NCBI RefSeq assembly: GCF_026914265.1
Contig: NC_069136.1
Coordinates: 18,903,715 to 18,967,714 of the forward strand
Reading direction: 5' to 3'
DNA length: 64,000 nt
Source: Mya arenaria
Lineage: Eukaryota > Mollusca > Bivalvia > Myida > Myidae
Shown here: in pieces, positions 12,015 through 25,159 of the stretch
Numbering within the stretch: the stretch's first letter is position 1
How the letters are laid out: every line of letters begins with the position of its first letter
Notes under the pieces: model-generated
Database searches by the model: none
What the model was told of the DNA's origin: nothing
What the model saw: the letters and a program-made list of their open reading frames with translations, nothing else
Made by a program: the position numbers and the translations under genes

Positions 12015-12523
12015 CATTTTTGTTCTGAATTCATTTTAAGTTCTTTAACTTCGTTCTGGCAATACTTTCTTTATTTTATTTCATTCCAATAGTCAAATTC
12101 AGCAGTGTTCAGTCCGAATAGTAATTCACACTGATATTCAAAATGTTAATTTTGTCTCGGTGGTTTTTTAGTCCCAAATTTTGTGTTCAGTAATTGTTAC
12201 CTATTATAACTTATCATTTAAGATCATGTCCTCGATCGTAAAATGAGCACGAAATAGAAAGATGGTCCCTGATACTGATATTGCTCATTCGTGTTAAATA
12301 CAATAGAATGCCATTATAAATCAGTACACATGCATTCAATAGAATTGTTTGGGAGAGTCGCAGTAAAATATTTCCAAAATGCTTTCTATTAAGGACCTGC
12401 CGTAGCTCCGAATAAGTGACCACCATAAGACGATGTAGGACCGTTAATACCGCGCGAAAATGTTGATAAAAGTCGTACGTGTTAATCCAATATCTGTAAT
12501 GGTTCTTTAATCATTTCAGTGTC

Positions 12524-12595
12524 TCCGGTGTGGTCTAGTGGTTAGGATTTTTGGTTTTCACCCAGACGGCCCGAGTTCGATTCCCGGCACCGGAA
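12524..12595 (+). tRNA. tRNA-Glu (UUC), copy 11, mildly degenerate
   Basis: The acceptor stem is intact. The anticodon stem has TTTGG for TCTGG (a wobble pair) and the T-stem reads CCGAG against CCCGG, one mismatch that also alters the B box. The anticodon TTC is kept. Possibly weakly functional. Confidence 0.75.
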
Positions 12596-13163
12596 TAATT
12601 TTTCCTTACATTGAGAACAATTTACTTTGTTCTGGCAATTCTTTCCTATTTTTTTTTTGTTCAAGTTTGCTACTTAGACAGTGTTTAGCCCGCATAGTAT
12701 TTCACATTGATATTCAAAATGTTGATTTTATCTCGGGGTCTATTTAGTCCCAAATTTTGTGTACAGTAATTGTTACCTATTACAATTTTACAGTAAAGAT
12801 CATGTTCTCGTTCGTAAATGAACATGTGGCAGGAAATGCCCCATTTTAATGGAAAGCGTTAATAACGCAATTTAAATATAAATTTTGCGGCTCTTGGAAA
12901 CGGGTGTTCACTATATGGTCCCAGATATTAAAATTGCTCTTTCGCGTTAAATACAATAAAATGCCATTATAAATTAATACACTTCAATAGAATTGTTTGG
13001 AAAAGTCGTAGCAAAATATTTCCAAACCGCTTTCTATTATGCACCTGCTGACCTTCTTAACGGCGACAATCAAAGGGCGATGTAGGACCGTTAATATCGC
13101 TCGAAAAGGTTGATGAAAGTCGTACGTGCAATATCTATCATGGTTCTATACTTTTATAGTGTC

Positions 13164-13235
13164 TCCTGTGTGGCCTAGTGGGTAGGATATCTGGTTTTCA
13201 CCCAGACGGCCCGTATTCGGTTCACGGCACCGGAA
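13164..13235 (+). pseudogene. tRNA-Glu pseudogene, copy 12
   Basis: Recognisable over the full 72 nt, but there is a mismatch in the acceptor stem (TCCTGTG against CACCGGA), changes in the D-arm, and a damaged T-arm (CGTATTCGGTTCACGG). There is no T-run directly after it, so pol III termination would also fail. Confidence 0.85.
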
Positions 13236-13643
13236 CTTATTATCATCAACTTATTTAAACATTTTACTATGTTCTGACAATTCTTTCCATACTGTATTTG
13301 GTTCCAATCGGCTACTTAGGCTGTGTTGAGTCCGCACAGTAATTTATATTGATATCTAAAATGCAAATTTTGTATGGGAGTCTTTTAAGTCTCAAATTGT
13401 GTATACAATAATTGTGACCTATTATAACTTTACGTTAAAATCAAGTTCTCAATCGCAAATTCAATAGGATTGTTTGAGAGAGTCGCAGTAAAATATGTCA
13501 AAAACGATTTCTATTATGGAGTTTACATAGTTCCGTAGCCATCATAAGTTGATGCAGGACCGTTGATACCGCGTGAAAAAGGTTGATAAAAGACGTACGT
13601 GGGACTACAGCATCTAAAATGGTTCTATATGCCTGTCAGTGTC

Positions 13644-13715
13644 TCTGGTGTGGTCCAGTGGTTAGGATTTCTGGTTTTCACCCAAACGGCCAGGGTTCGA
13701 TTCCCGGCACCGTAA
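13644..13715 (+). pseudogene. tRNA-Glu pseudogene, copy 13
   Basis: Acceptor TCTGGTG against CACCGTA, a broken anticodon-stem pair (CCAAA for CCAGA) and a T-stem mismatch (CAGGG). The anticodon and a downstream T-run remain. It is the right-most copy and its spacers are the most diverged. Confidence 0.8.
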
Positions 13716-14290
13716 AACATTTTTTACAATTCATAAAGACATTTTACTTTGTTCTGGCAATAATTTCTATATAATGTTTCGTTAAAGCTGGCTAATTAGA
13801 CTGTGTTAATTCGCACAGTTATTCACACTGATATTAAAAAAGACTATTTGTCTAGTAGTCTTATTAGTAACAATTTCTGTGTGCAGTGATTGTTACCGAT
13901 TATATTTTTTTATACTAGAGATCAAGTTCTCAGGAAAATATCTTTTTTAATTGGAAAGCGTTATTAACGCAATTGAAAATTAATGTATTTCAGCTCGTGG
14001 AGACGCCTGTAGTCTTTGGGACTTCTTCCTACTCACAGACATTATGTTTTGTTTTTCACAGTGTAAATAAATAAGAAAATTTAGAAAGATGGTCCCTGAT
14101 ATTAGCATTGGGCTATCGTCGATACGTACCATTAAATGCCATTATAAATAAATACACTTGAATTCAATTTTTTTTTTGAGAGAGTCGCAGTGAAATATTT
14201 CCAAAATGATTTCTTATGGACCTGCCGTACCTCCGAATAGGGACAATCATACGACGATGTAAGACAGTAATTACCGTGTGAAAATGTTGA

Positions 14291-15995
14291 TTATAGATTC
14301 AGTAAGTGTTTTGCTCTTGTTGTGGGTCATAGCGCACATACAGGAGGTTTTGGTACTAGGGTTAATATAGTATTTTTATTCTAAATATATATTGAGTAAT
14401 TATTCAAAATGTGTTTTATTTGTCGCTTTATTTTGTTATTTTCTTTTAACTTTGGCACACGTTTAGTTATCAACTGTACAGTACCAGATGTGTATCACTT
14501 TGTATTTTATTATATTTAATATTGGGCATTAAAATAGATTGCTCGCCGTTCAATGCTCTGATGTACAAACATTGCTTGTTAATACGGAAAGCCATTTCAC
14601 CAAAGACGGTCTGTTCTCTGATGTACATCAATTGTTAAGAAAATCGTATATATCATGCCTTCGTGTCAGACACATACCGTAATGATATTTGTAAAATTGG
14701 AAATAAATTGTAGCACATATTAATTTCTAATTAATTTGATGTTACATATTTGAATAAACATGTAGTGACATACACAATGTATAGGTTTATAACTCATGCA
14801 CAATCTCAGACATTAAACGTCTTTAGTTGTCGAGTTATGAGCCTTGCTTTTCCCCTATTCCCCGCTCAATTAGTCCTGATGAAGCCCTTAAAGACGGTGG
14901 GTTATCGTGAACTAAACACTAAAACAGTGTGTACATGTCGTTCCCGAAATCATATCCGCTTTGTAAAGGGTTCGAAGAAAAAAGTTTCGATAATACAGTT
15001 TTACGAAATTATTGAAAATAGCTTAAACAAAAAGCAGATTATTTTTGGCTTTCACAGAAAGAAACTATTGGAGCAACACTGACCCCTATCAAAACGAACA
15101 TACATAGTTGTTTATATAGTATATATGCCTTGTCTTGTTTGTGGAGTTTTGTGTTGTTCTTCCAAGTTTCTTGTTTTTGATATTTTGTTTTTGTGTTCTA
15201 TGTCCTTGGCGTTTATCCTGTGCCATTAAACGGTGTTTATGTTTAAACTTTTGGCTTCTGTGCTTGTTTCACTTCAAGTTTTCAATTAAATGTACACCAC
15301 CTGTCACTTTAAGCCAGGTTAAAAAGAAGGGTGCAGCAGGAAGGACTTGTAGTGGCTTGACAGTCTATATAAGTTTGAAAACCCCTTCGCAATCACCGCG
15401 TTCATTGTCTTGATTTTACTTTGTTAAATATAAGTGTGCTTTTTATACTTTTATGAACACATACAAATCTAGAACTGGCTGATACTCATTAGAAGAGTTT
15501 TTTTTTTAAATCCAATTAGCTTAAAATATTTCAATGTTCTATAGCCTAACTAACATTTTCAGTCTCATTTTTTGATAAATGTTTATAAAAGAGCTCTGTT
15601 TTTAACTGTTGCCGATATTATCATGGTAACATGAATTTATCATACATAGCACATGGTTTGTTTTAGTTTAACCCTATAAAACGCGAACGAGTTCGTTGAA
15701 AAACAACTCTCAACTTGAAACAGCCCTCTATAGGAATACACATTGTACTTACAAGTATTATATACATACAAGGACTTATTGTGATACAGAAAGGGGATGC
15801 ACATATTTCATCGAAACAATACAATTTGTGCGTGCGCAAAACACGTCATAGTGTTCGCACTTCTAACAATAATGCAATGCAAAACACTATTCGCACATAC
15901 TTGTCAAATGTCCAACTTTGTACGTTTACACTTGTAACCCTCACAGTATTCAAACAATGCATGAAAGCCCAACATATAAGCAAACAAGAGTTTCG
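14291..15995. other. Intergenic region between tRNA array and Patched-type gene 1
   Basis: AT-rich sequence with no supported gene. The part nearest 15996 should be the 3' UTR of gene 1. A 110-codon plus-strand frame at 14750-15082 and a 113-codon frame at 15715-16056 show no domain; the second runs into gene 1 antisense. Confidence 0.4.
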
Positions 15996-18900
15996 TCAAG
16001 ATGCTTTTGACTTTTTCCAGCTGCATTCTCCATCTGCCTTACAATCCAGATCATAGTTCGCACTGTGCTCTTTAAATCCCATCACGTCTTCATTCATTGG
16101 TGCGACGCTTGACTTCTTTGGGCTTCTTAATGCCTCGTTATGCGATGCTTGGTTATTCATGAAAGCGTCTCCGTTGCTTACAACACTGTGCCCAGACGTT
16201 CCCAAGTTCCGGTGAGAATTTTGCGGCGTTAACTCACGTTTCATCTTTAGATGACCAGGCCCCACCCAAGTTAATACTACCGGAAGTAATAAAAGAGCAT
16301 GCGCGATTCCAAAAAGGAGAACGAAACACATGATTGTTGCAAACGTTTTAAATATATAGGATGTGGCGGCAAAAAGTATAACTACTCCACATAATGATGA
16401 AACCGCCCCATGGAATATTGGAGCACCGACTTCGTCTATAGCTTGTTCCACTCTAAGATTTTTGTCAACTCCTGGAGCTACTATATAACCGTGACATATA
16501 TGTGCTGTGAAGTCTATAGAGAAACCAATACACATGATTAGTTGTACCATAGTGATGGCACTAAGTGCTATATCAACATAAAGCATATAGCCAAACACCC
16601 CAACCATTATCATTGTTACAGCAACGGTTACAAATATAATCAGAACTGGATGAGGCATAAGTAAACATGTCACAATAAACACTGCAGCTAATGCTATACC
16701 CACGGACTGTAGGGTCTGGCCAAGAACACTTACATACTGTTCAAAAACATCAAAGTATGGTGAGAATGCTAGACAGTTTATCTCAGCATTTTTGGCTATT
16801 TCTCGCGCTTTAAGCATCATTTTGCCTTCTTCTTGGCTGTCCACAAGAACCCTTGATAAAACGAAATATCTTGACGCAGTTATTTTCGTTCCACTTGAAT
16901 CAATAACAACGTCGTTTTCGTACCGAACAAACTTAGGGTCAGTAATAAAGCTTCTGAAACCGTTTATAAAGTTTGTTTCGCTTGTTCCATCATAATACGC
17001 ACTTGCCATGTAAACTGTAAGCCAGTTGGATTCAAAGGAGTCGTCAAAATAGTCATTCGCTTTGGCTGTGCTTAAAACATCATCTATTAATGCCTTTGTA
17101 TTCGGATCAGTGTATGTATAAGTTTGAGTTGTCAAAAACGATATTGGATATTGACGTTTAAACTTTGTTTGGAGTAAATCCGAATATTTAAAGAAATATG
17201 AATCCTCCTGAACCAATTGGGTAAATTCCAGTCCCTGTTTTAGATAGACACATCCGTAAATTCCTGCTGCCAGATATCCAAGAAATAGCAAAATTATTAA
17301 GATTTTAAACGGTAACTTTAGCACAATCTTTGGAAACAACCACCTCGGAAATTTGTCAAGAAGACTTTCTGCCTCTTCTCTATTACTGGGTGGGGAACCA
17401 CTACAGCAAATGATGTAGGGCCTTGATTTTCCTTTGCCCTCTAATCTCGGTTTTGTTTCAACGCGCCTACACGTCAAGAAATGCCGGCTTGCTGCCACGC
17501 GTCGTTCATTGAGTGAAAGAGCCGCGGCGACAATGGTGATGTTGTTTAAGTAGCAGAATACAACCGCGACGCCTGGAAATACCAAGGGAAACTATGACAA
17601 CATTCGTGAAGGAAGTCAACTTATGAAGTTGTGAAAAATTAGTTCGTCAATGAAGCGTATTGCTATGATAGTGCAAACGGCATATCTACTAATTAACAGA
17701 AAACGAACTAATGCGGCTTTGTTTCAATAATTAAAATATAGTTATTTAAAAATACACTTTAGAGATATGATTCCTGTTTAACAGCTGTTGAATTGTATCA
17801 CTTCTCTTTCCTTGCATAAACATCGCACCCGACCTGCAGTTTCGGGCTGTATGGACTTTCCACAATCAACTCGAAGTAATACAAACACTACAGATCAACC
17901 GATTTTCAAATGTATTTCCCATGTATAACGTACCAGTATAGGCACAGAAATTCCTGACAGCTATAAAGCTAGACCCTACACCAGACATAAAGGCAATAAG
18001 GTCAGTGAGGGATGAAATTGTGATGCTGACACACGAGGTCTGCAGTGTTGCCGCCATTTTGTCTTCAACAGTGTCTTTCCCTTCCGCTCCCGCCAGAGCC
18101 GATAACAACAAAAACATGTCGTCAATACCAATGCCTAGAAGCAAAGTTGCAGAATGTTATAAACTACATAGTACAATGGAAACACTGGAAACTACAGGAT
18201 CGAGTCCAGCAGTAAAACAATTAAGTAGCGAATTTCAAAGCATGGGAGTAGCACCAGAATTGATGAGAGAACATGCTCCGTAGCGACTGTGTTATTGCAA
18301 GATGCGCTTAGGTCAGTGTTCTTTCCGCACTATATCTTTGGTGAAAATAAAAAGAGGAAACATGGAATGTGAAAAGTCATTTTTGGACTTAAAAAATACC
18401 ATTTTTGAAAGCATGTTCAGGCCAGGGCCTATTATACCTACGTTCAGCTACGCCAATGCATATGTTATATTCTGTGAAAAAAAAAATACCGCTTAAGCAG
18501 TTTCATACTGAGGAATGTAAACTAAGGGGTTCTTTATGCTTATGTATGTAATGCCACTAAGAGTTTTTTTCGTTACGACCCTCGATATGCATGGGGGCGT
18601 GGGACTGTTATTGCACCTTTTAATTTCAATAAACAGTCTCAATTATAGAGAGACTGGCATTAAATAAGATAACAGCAGATTAGCTTATTCCTCTAGTTTA
18701 AAATGCATTATTTATTATAATTCTCACCGATAATAAGAAAAGGGACTGTCCCGACAATACTGACAAACTCCAATCCGATGGCCGAACAGAGTCCAAAACT
18801 GGCAAGAATAGCAAGAGCCGCTGCGGATATACCAGCCAACCCCAGCATAGCTCGTTGACTCACTACGTCCCTTAAATATAAATACAATAACTAAATGTTA

Positions 18901-21900
18901 TAGATTATCAAAGTCTGAAGTATTTTGTCTCCGATTATATTGTGTTCTTGAATGAACTTCGGACTCCACACACTTTGACCAGCGCAATTGCGTCATATCT
19001 CGATAATGACATCAAGCGCGCAATTCATTCCTTAATTAAATATCAACATCTTAGATGTATGATTATGGGTCTGTTATCACACAGTAAACATATTTTTGGA
19101 AGGGAAGAAAACTCAAAAGGTGGCTGCTTCTGAAGCTCCTTTCGAATAAGTTTACAATCACCCTTTAATAATGGGTGTTTAGTAGTTTGCATACTATTAC
19201 TACATTAACAATAATTCATTAGAAAATACTTATTGACATCCAAGTAAACAGGGTAATTGAATGTTCCGAATATCCGTGTAAAAATGCCTTCAGCATGGCT
19301 TGAATGAAATTCAAGACTTCTGGACCCATTATTACGATCAGTCTCAAATGGGAGTATAGAATCAGACTCAGAAAATAATCTTTATACAATTTAAACAAAT
19401 ATACTTTTTCCATTCCTTTCACAAAATATGTACAATATTAAATAGAATATTTTATTATCAATTTTCAACTAGAAGGAATGTAACAATGAAGTATATGAAG
19501 ATTTGCTGTTTTGCCACATGCGTCTCAGTTTTAGACTGTTCGTAAGCATGGCTCTTGGACCCATGAAGTATATAATATAAATGTGTACCTTATAGATAAC
19601 GTTGCCAGACAGGCATAGATGACCATACGAAGGATGGTGATAGCAAACCATTTGATATCACCAAGAACATTTTTGTGTAATTCTTCATCAATTGACGTGT
19701 GGTGACCGTAGGCAATGTCCAGCTTATCGGAGTTGTACGCCTCCATGCGATCAACAAAAGCATCCATCTGAAGATGTGTGATGTTTTAAAAGAATGTTGA
19801 ATGGAATTCAATCTTTGTAAAAATAATACCTTTTTATACTTTCGGACAAATGAATCTTTGTAGCTTATCGGATTGCTCGATATAATTTACGGACATATAC
19901 ATTGAATGAAGTCAATGATGGCATAATATTGTTTGAGGTTGCATATTGAACGCAGGCCTCCATTTTGAAATTTGTCCTTAAATTTCGGAATCTAAAATCA
20001 ATTAACAATGACCTTGAGGATGCTGAGTTATTAACGTTAAATCAATTGTGAAGTAGGTTATAAAGACCAGCGGCCCAGAATACATAGCATACACCATACA
20101 GATATGAGAAGTTGGGTTAGGGGAATGCATTCATACAAGCATATCATATATATGTATTAAGTAAATTACGTCCCTTTAACTATATATATATATATATGTT
20201 CAGAAGAAAGATGGTTTGCGTAATGAATTAATTTGTTAAATGTTTCGGAATGGTTTTATTTCGTGGTATTATTATTATTTTCAAATCAGCTTATTTATTA
20301 TATGAACATGAACATTAACAACATGCTATCTTACGTTTAAAAAGTGTTTATAGTAGACGATTACGATCAACATTTAAGAAAGTTAGACATGTCTGTAAAG
20401 AAAACATCGACTTGAATTGTTAATAAATTTGTTTAAAAAGTATTTTCCTAATATTTATAACCCAAGTATTTTGTCCGACTTCATCTTAAGCCTTAAGCAT
20501 TATTAAAAGTAAGGAAACCTAGTATTGGGGAGTCGTAACAGTTTGCAAAACTATCGCATACAATAAGAAAAAAAGAGATAATTGCAATCTTTCACAGTCT
20601 CCAAAACCTATACATGTAAAAGTAGCTTTACTTACAAAAAGATGCGTTCTACAAAAATATTTTTGTATATATTTAATATTAGGACTAAATTCATAACCCA
20701 AGATCTAGGACTCATAACAAAATATTCGTTTAATTTTAGTGTCAAATATTTTGAACAATTCTATTGTTGGAGGAACAAAAGGTTTTTGATAATGTTTAAT
20801 GGTAAAACACTTATTGAGCTTGAGCTGCCAAGTAATCTTTATCTTGTGTCAACGACATTCGTGGACTAAACAGAAGCCACATGTCTTTATAAACAGACGG
20901 TTCACCGTTTCTATATACAATTATTTCGGTATTATGATGGTTGACCTCCATACCTCTATTTAATCAGAAGTTCTCTACTATAAATAAAGCTGTTTCTGCA
21001 ATATAAGGTATTACATCTGCAAACATCGAACATATGGTATTGCATTGTTTATGAAGATCACATACGCACAGTTCGTCCTTAAACGGAAAGATTACTGTTT
21101 AATAAAGGGAACACCATTTGTGTATCTTGACTTATCCCCTGTCTTGCACCTATAGTTAATGTATAAGTTACACCATCTGGTGTCTTAACACATGATTTTG
21201 ATTAAAAATTCAACTTTGGTTAAATTTGTCAAAAGCCTAACCAAAATCTACGTATACACGGTAAAAAGTTGCCCTCTTTATGAAAAGATATTTCTGTACC
21301 ATGGCTTGTAGACAAACCATATACTAGTAGTAACCGAATGTCGATTTGCTACAACGAATTCAAGCTTGACATTAAGCGATTTGCAGTCGTCAGCCCAACT
21401 ATAAAGTATTTTTATGAATTAAACTCGAATAGTATTTATATATATCCCTCGGTAATTTCCTGGTTCAATAGTAGGTCCAGATTTGTAAACATAACACTTT
21501 ATACTTTGTCCTCAAAAGTCCGGAACACAATCAAACTTTGAAGACTTACAATTATTGTCCTATATCGGAACTAGTATATTTTGTAAAAATCAGACAGGAT
21601 TCTATCCAATCCAAAGCTATTATAATTTTCAAGCGCAGGAAAATATGAAACAATACACTGGTATAAAACCTTAAATGTGGCATTAAAAATTCTTCGACAA
21701 TTTACTGCCATCTTTAGTGGCTTTCACATGTGCTAATGAGTGATGGAATGCACCATTAAAGTCTTAATAAAACCGAAACTATTATTCCATTACCTCAAAT
21801 CGAGGGGTGAAAGCGAAAAGGTTCCATCTTCTTCTTTATTTAATGTCACTTAGAACCTTTTCGCATTCAACCCTCGAAATGCATTTTGAGAATCGAAGGA

Positions 21901-24162
21901 CCTTTCTCCTAAACTTACTCGTGTGCAAAACTATTACAATTGCTAAGACATTCTATTTTTTAACATTTCAGGTGAATGGAGAACTTGTTCAATGTTCACA
22001 GATCTTATACTTACCCATTTCATAACGTTATCGTCAGAGGCATCTTTACGAAGCTCATAGTTAAGATGTATGTACTCCATTTGCGTCAAGAATCCATTGG
22101 CATCCGTGGTTGCAGACTCTGAAAAAAAAACGATGTAAATCATAAGTATAATATAAAAAAAATGGTTATCATGATGAAACTGTCATTCAAGAGCATGCCA
22201 TTATAACGTCGCAACGTGATAACGTATATGAAGACTTACTGTCTACATTCAAATTGTAATACACGTTTCCGACTATGGATGAAACAAAGACCGGAAATGT
22301 CACATTGCCAGCATCGACGGCAGCGAGGAATTCGTTATTCCAGAAAATGGAGCCATCCACGGCACAGATACCATACGCACGGGCACATATGTCATTGTAC
22401 TGAAAAGAACAATACACTGAAATAAGTCGTATTTGAACCTTTGAAAGAAAACAAACAATATATATGGAAAATTCTCGCTTTTTATGTGAAAAAATACTAC
22501 CATGTTTTCTTTGTTCCAGCTCCGATGATGAGTTCCAACCATATTATGATGAAATGTGTCTTCCCTCAAAATATATTAATGCACAGTATCTTACGTAATT
22601 TGCTGTTAATGCATTGCGATTAATGAACTTTCATCAGTATATTGGAAAGATATAGCTTTAAAATATTAAATGGATACAATAATATTATCAATAAGCTTAC
22701 GATCAATTATCTAATTTTCAGTTAAGTATTTAGCAAGTGCCAATAGTTAACGAGTGTCAACAGCTAGCGAGTAGCAATAGTTAGTAAGTGTCACAATCAA
22801 TTTCAATATAAAATCAAAATAAAATCAACTTTGCGCAAACTGACCAATAAAGCTCCTAGTTTCAAAACAGATATTGTAACTACTCAGAAAAACTAATATG
22901 AAAAATTGTCGTATTGTATGTGTTTTGCTAAGATGTCCACCATACTTTAGTGCTAACACGCTTACAAATGTTAAAAAAGGAATAATACAAATACCGTGAC
23001 AATGGTTCCATCGTCGGCTGTAGCAGTCATTGTTTGCAAAAAGGTGTTAAAGTCTTTGACTGCTTCAAGAGACGTTCTAGTAAGAAGGTTCCCCGATTTT
23101 GCCCGAACAATTACGCGAGCCCAGCGGTTGTCGAAATGCACGTCATATAGTGGGTGGTAGTTGCTCCCAGTTAGATCGGGAAATGTGTTCTCAATTAAAA
23201 TCTGGTCCTTCTTTGACTGAGAATCTGAATGGTTTATTGAAAAAAAAATCATTCTTACATTTATTTCCTTGTACAGGGTGTGCATTTAGAGTAAGTGGAA
23301 TAACGGAGATCGAGTATTATTTACATTTTCCTCTGTTTTATTTCCACAGATAGCTTGAGCCGACACTAGTTTGTAAAACTACACACCACCTTCAGTATGA
23401 TTTATTAAGTAAAAGTTACTTAAATTACTAATGCAAATGTTCAATCAAAAGTATCTTTTCTATGGTAATCATATATTCATTGAAAAAGATCGAAAGAGCC
23501 ATCTTAATTGTGAATCATGAAAAACGGTTTGTTTATGTAAGAAGGATTCATACCAAAAGCAGGTTTAGACCCTTTGACTACTTCCCACGGTTTTCTATGC
23601 AAATGACCGATAAAACAACAATCTTTACAACTGTACAATGGTCTGACATTAGAATCCTGTACGCTCAAGTTTGTTTTTCTTTTACAGAAATCGGGGCTTG
23701 GTCATGATTTGGACAAAGTCGGTAAAGACCCGCGAGCCAAAATGTTGCGTCAAGATGATACAAAAGGCCAAGGTCTTGTGATTTCAGGCCAGAAAGCTTC
23801 GAAATCAGTTTTTATATATTGATCTAGCATGCAAATGTAATTAAAAACTGGAAAAGTCGTTTAAAGCACTTATAGAAGACGGAAGGCAGACAACAGACGA
23901 TCACGATAGCTCGGCAGGAGCATAATCAGGTTAGATGAAACAACACCATAAAGCAAAGGTTTGCGTTACCTTGGGGTAGATAGACATGTTCTGCGTCGAT
24001 GTCGATTTGAAATCTGACCATGCCTATTCCAAGCGCGAGGTTTACCGCAACAGCAATAATAAGGACTTTCCAAGGGTGGCCGGCAACAAAACGGCCATAC
24101 CGGGCAAACACCGAGCCGATCTTTTTCTCAACAAACTCGTATAGGAAGTTTACTTGTGGCAT
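15996..24162 (-). CDS. Patched domain-containing (PTCHD3/PTR-like) membrane protein, gene 1
   Basis: Eight coding exons: 23970-24162, 22995-23224, 22240-22399, 22015-22118, 19589-19767, 18728-18870, 17934-18134 and 15996-17572, all with GT-AG borders and matching phases; 928 residues. The first helix is at about 31-50, then an extracellular loop with the family pattern NTFPDL...WARVIVR, helix 2 (about 267-288), helices 3-6 forming a sterol-sensing-like region with GIGIDDMF at 337-344, helix 7 (about 493-513), a second extracellular loop, helices 8-12 with the second RND motif GFSID at 753-757, and a cytoplasmic tail from about 845. The RND aspartates 341, 342 and 757 are present, so ion-coupled transport is possible. 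PTR proteins act at the plasma membrane; the substrate is unknown. An arginine at residue 276 falls inside predicted helix 2 and is not seen in the paralogs. Closest relative here is gene 3. Confidence 0.92.
18500..18585. repeat. Degraded copy of the 78-bp TCGAGGG element
   Basis: The right end (TGCCACTAAGAG...ACCCTCGA) matches the element at 45078-45153 in the equivalent intron of gene 3; the left terminus is eroded. It was therefore present before genes 1 and 3 split. Confidence 0.5.
18956..19033. repeat. Fragment of the foldback element family
   Basis: The sequence CTTCGGACTCCACACACTTTGACC onward to GCAATTCATTCCTTA matches one arm of the foldback elements at 31287 and 48503, with divergence. 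It lies in the intron between exons 5 and 6 of gene 1. Confidence 0.7.
21800..21877. mobile_element. 78-bp inverted-repeat element (TCGAGGG family)
   Basis: Begins TCGAGGGGTGAAAGCGAAAA and ends, on the other strand, TCGAGGGTTGAATGCGAAAA, with a core TTCTTTATTTAATGTCACTT. It lies in intron 4 of gene 1. A very similar copy lies at 61269-61345 and an older one at 45078-45153. Confidence 0.7.
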
Positions 24163-24276
24163 CTTTTGGTTTGATAACTTTTAACATTTGAAAACGTCGT
24201 CGCTGCAAAAACTCCTCCTGATTTGCGCATTTCGAATATGTCCTTAACGAAGCCAACGTCTCATCTTATTGGGGAC
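24163..24276 (-). other. Predicted 5' UTR portion of exon 2 of gene 1
   Basis: A TTTTAG acceptor at 24277-24278 precedes the start codon by about 114 nt. Gene 3 has the same arrangement (53152-53264), and the sequence between acceptor and ATG is conserved, so splicing of an upstream non-coding exon is likely. Confidence 0.5.
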
Positions 24277-25159
24277 CTAAAATTGATACAATTAGTTTAG
24301 GTTAGATGCCAAACATGGAACAGAAATACGTTGTTTTATAAGTTATCAGTAACTTTCCATCTAGTTGAGTACAATTTAATGTTTAGCTTTAGCATGTTAA
24401 CAATAGCTCGTAAGGCAACGTTTGACCTTAACTGTATCTGTTTTTTATAACTGTATCTGTTTTTTATTGGAATATATAAAGACTGATCCTTCACATTCAA
24501 ATAGATAACATCACACCTAAAATGTAGATGAAGTAATGAACGCAGGTGTTTTCGTACGTTATACTGACTGGTCTTTGAAAATCATGTTAACATTTCTGTA
24601 TAAATTATTGTAATAATCAATGGTGCGCAAGCTAATGCATTAACACACAAACTATATTGTTTCTTTAAACAGCATTCATTTAATCGTTTCTAAACTGAAT
24701 TCACATGCAAATAGGAAACTTTAAACTTTCGTAATAAAACTCAAATATGATCTTTTGAAACTGAATTCACGTGGAAGTTATTTGTAATTTGCATGCCATT
24801 ACACAAAGAAAATTCCGCCATTAAAAGTACAAAATACAAATGGAAATTCCGAATAAATTTCATCCATGCTCTTTTTGATGTGGGGGGTGTTGCTGAAATA
24901 TACTCCGTCTTAATCATTATTTGTTTTCTTTAAATGTATTGCACATTTATGAAAATGAAACAGGTAAAACTCATCTGCCCAAAATTAAATTCTAAGTATT
25001 ATGACCACGCCTTAAACTCTGGTTATATGAATAATATTATGTTTCTCTACATAACAAATATTTTGAAGCATAAAATAAAAGTCCCGCTAGATTATAATTA
25101 ATCTTCATTCAATACATAATTAAATATTGCTTAAGAATCTAAAAACATGTCCAACTAAC

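Larger units (their letters stand above)
4577..14290 (+). repeat. Tandem array of 13 tRNA-Glu(UUC) units
   Basis: Each unit is a tRNA plus an AT-rich spacer. Start-to-start distances are 899, 709, 966, 704, 965, 725, 707, 965, 726, 581, 640 and 480 bp. Spacers share blocks ahead of each tRNA, including GAGAGTCGCAGTAAAATAT, GTAGGACCGTTAATACCGC and GTCGTACGTG. The right end fades at about 14290, inside the block that normally precedes a tRNA. The spacings of about 707, 965 and 725 bp recur in the order A-B-C, giving a 2.4-kb higher-order unit (7151-9544 and 9545-11942), with an A-B pair at 5476-7150. No protein is encoded; short open frames here are shadows of the repeats. Confidence 0.93.

Noticed and set aside
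15715-16056. 113-codon plus-strand frame at the gene 1 3' end
   Set aside because: It runs antisense into the last exon of gene 1 and has no recognisable content.
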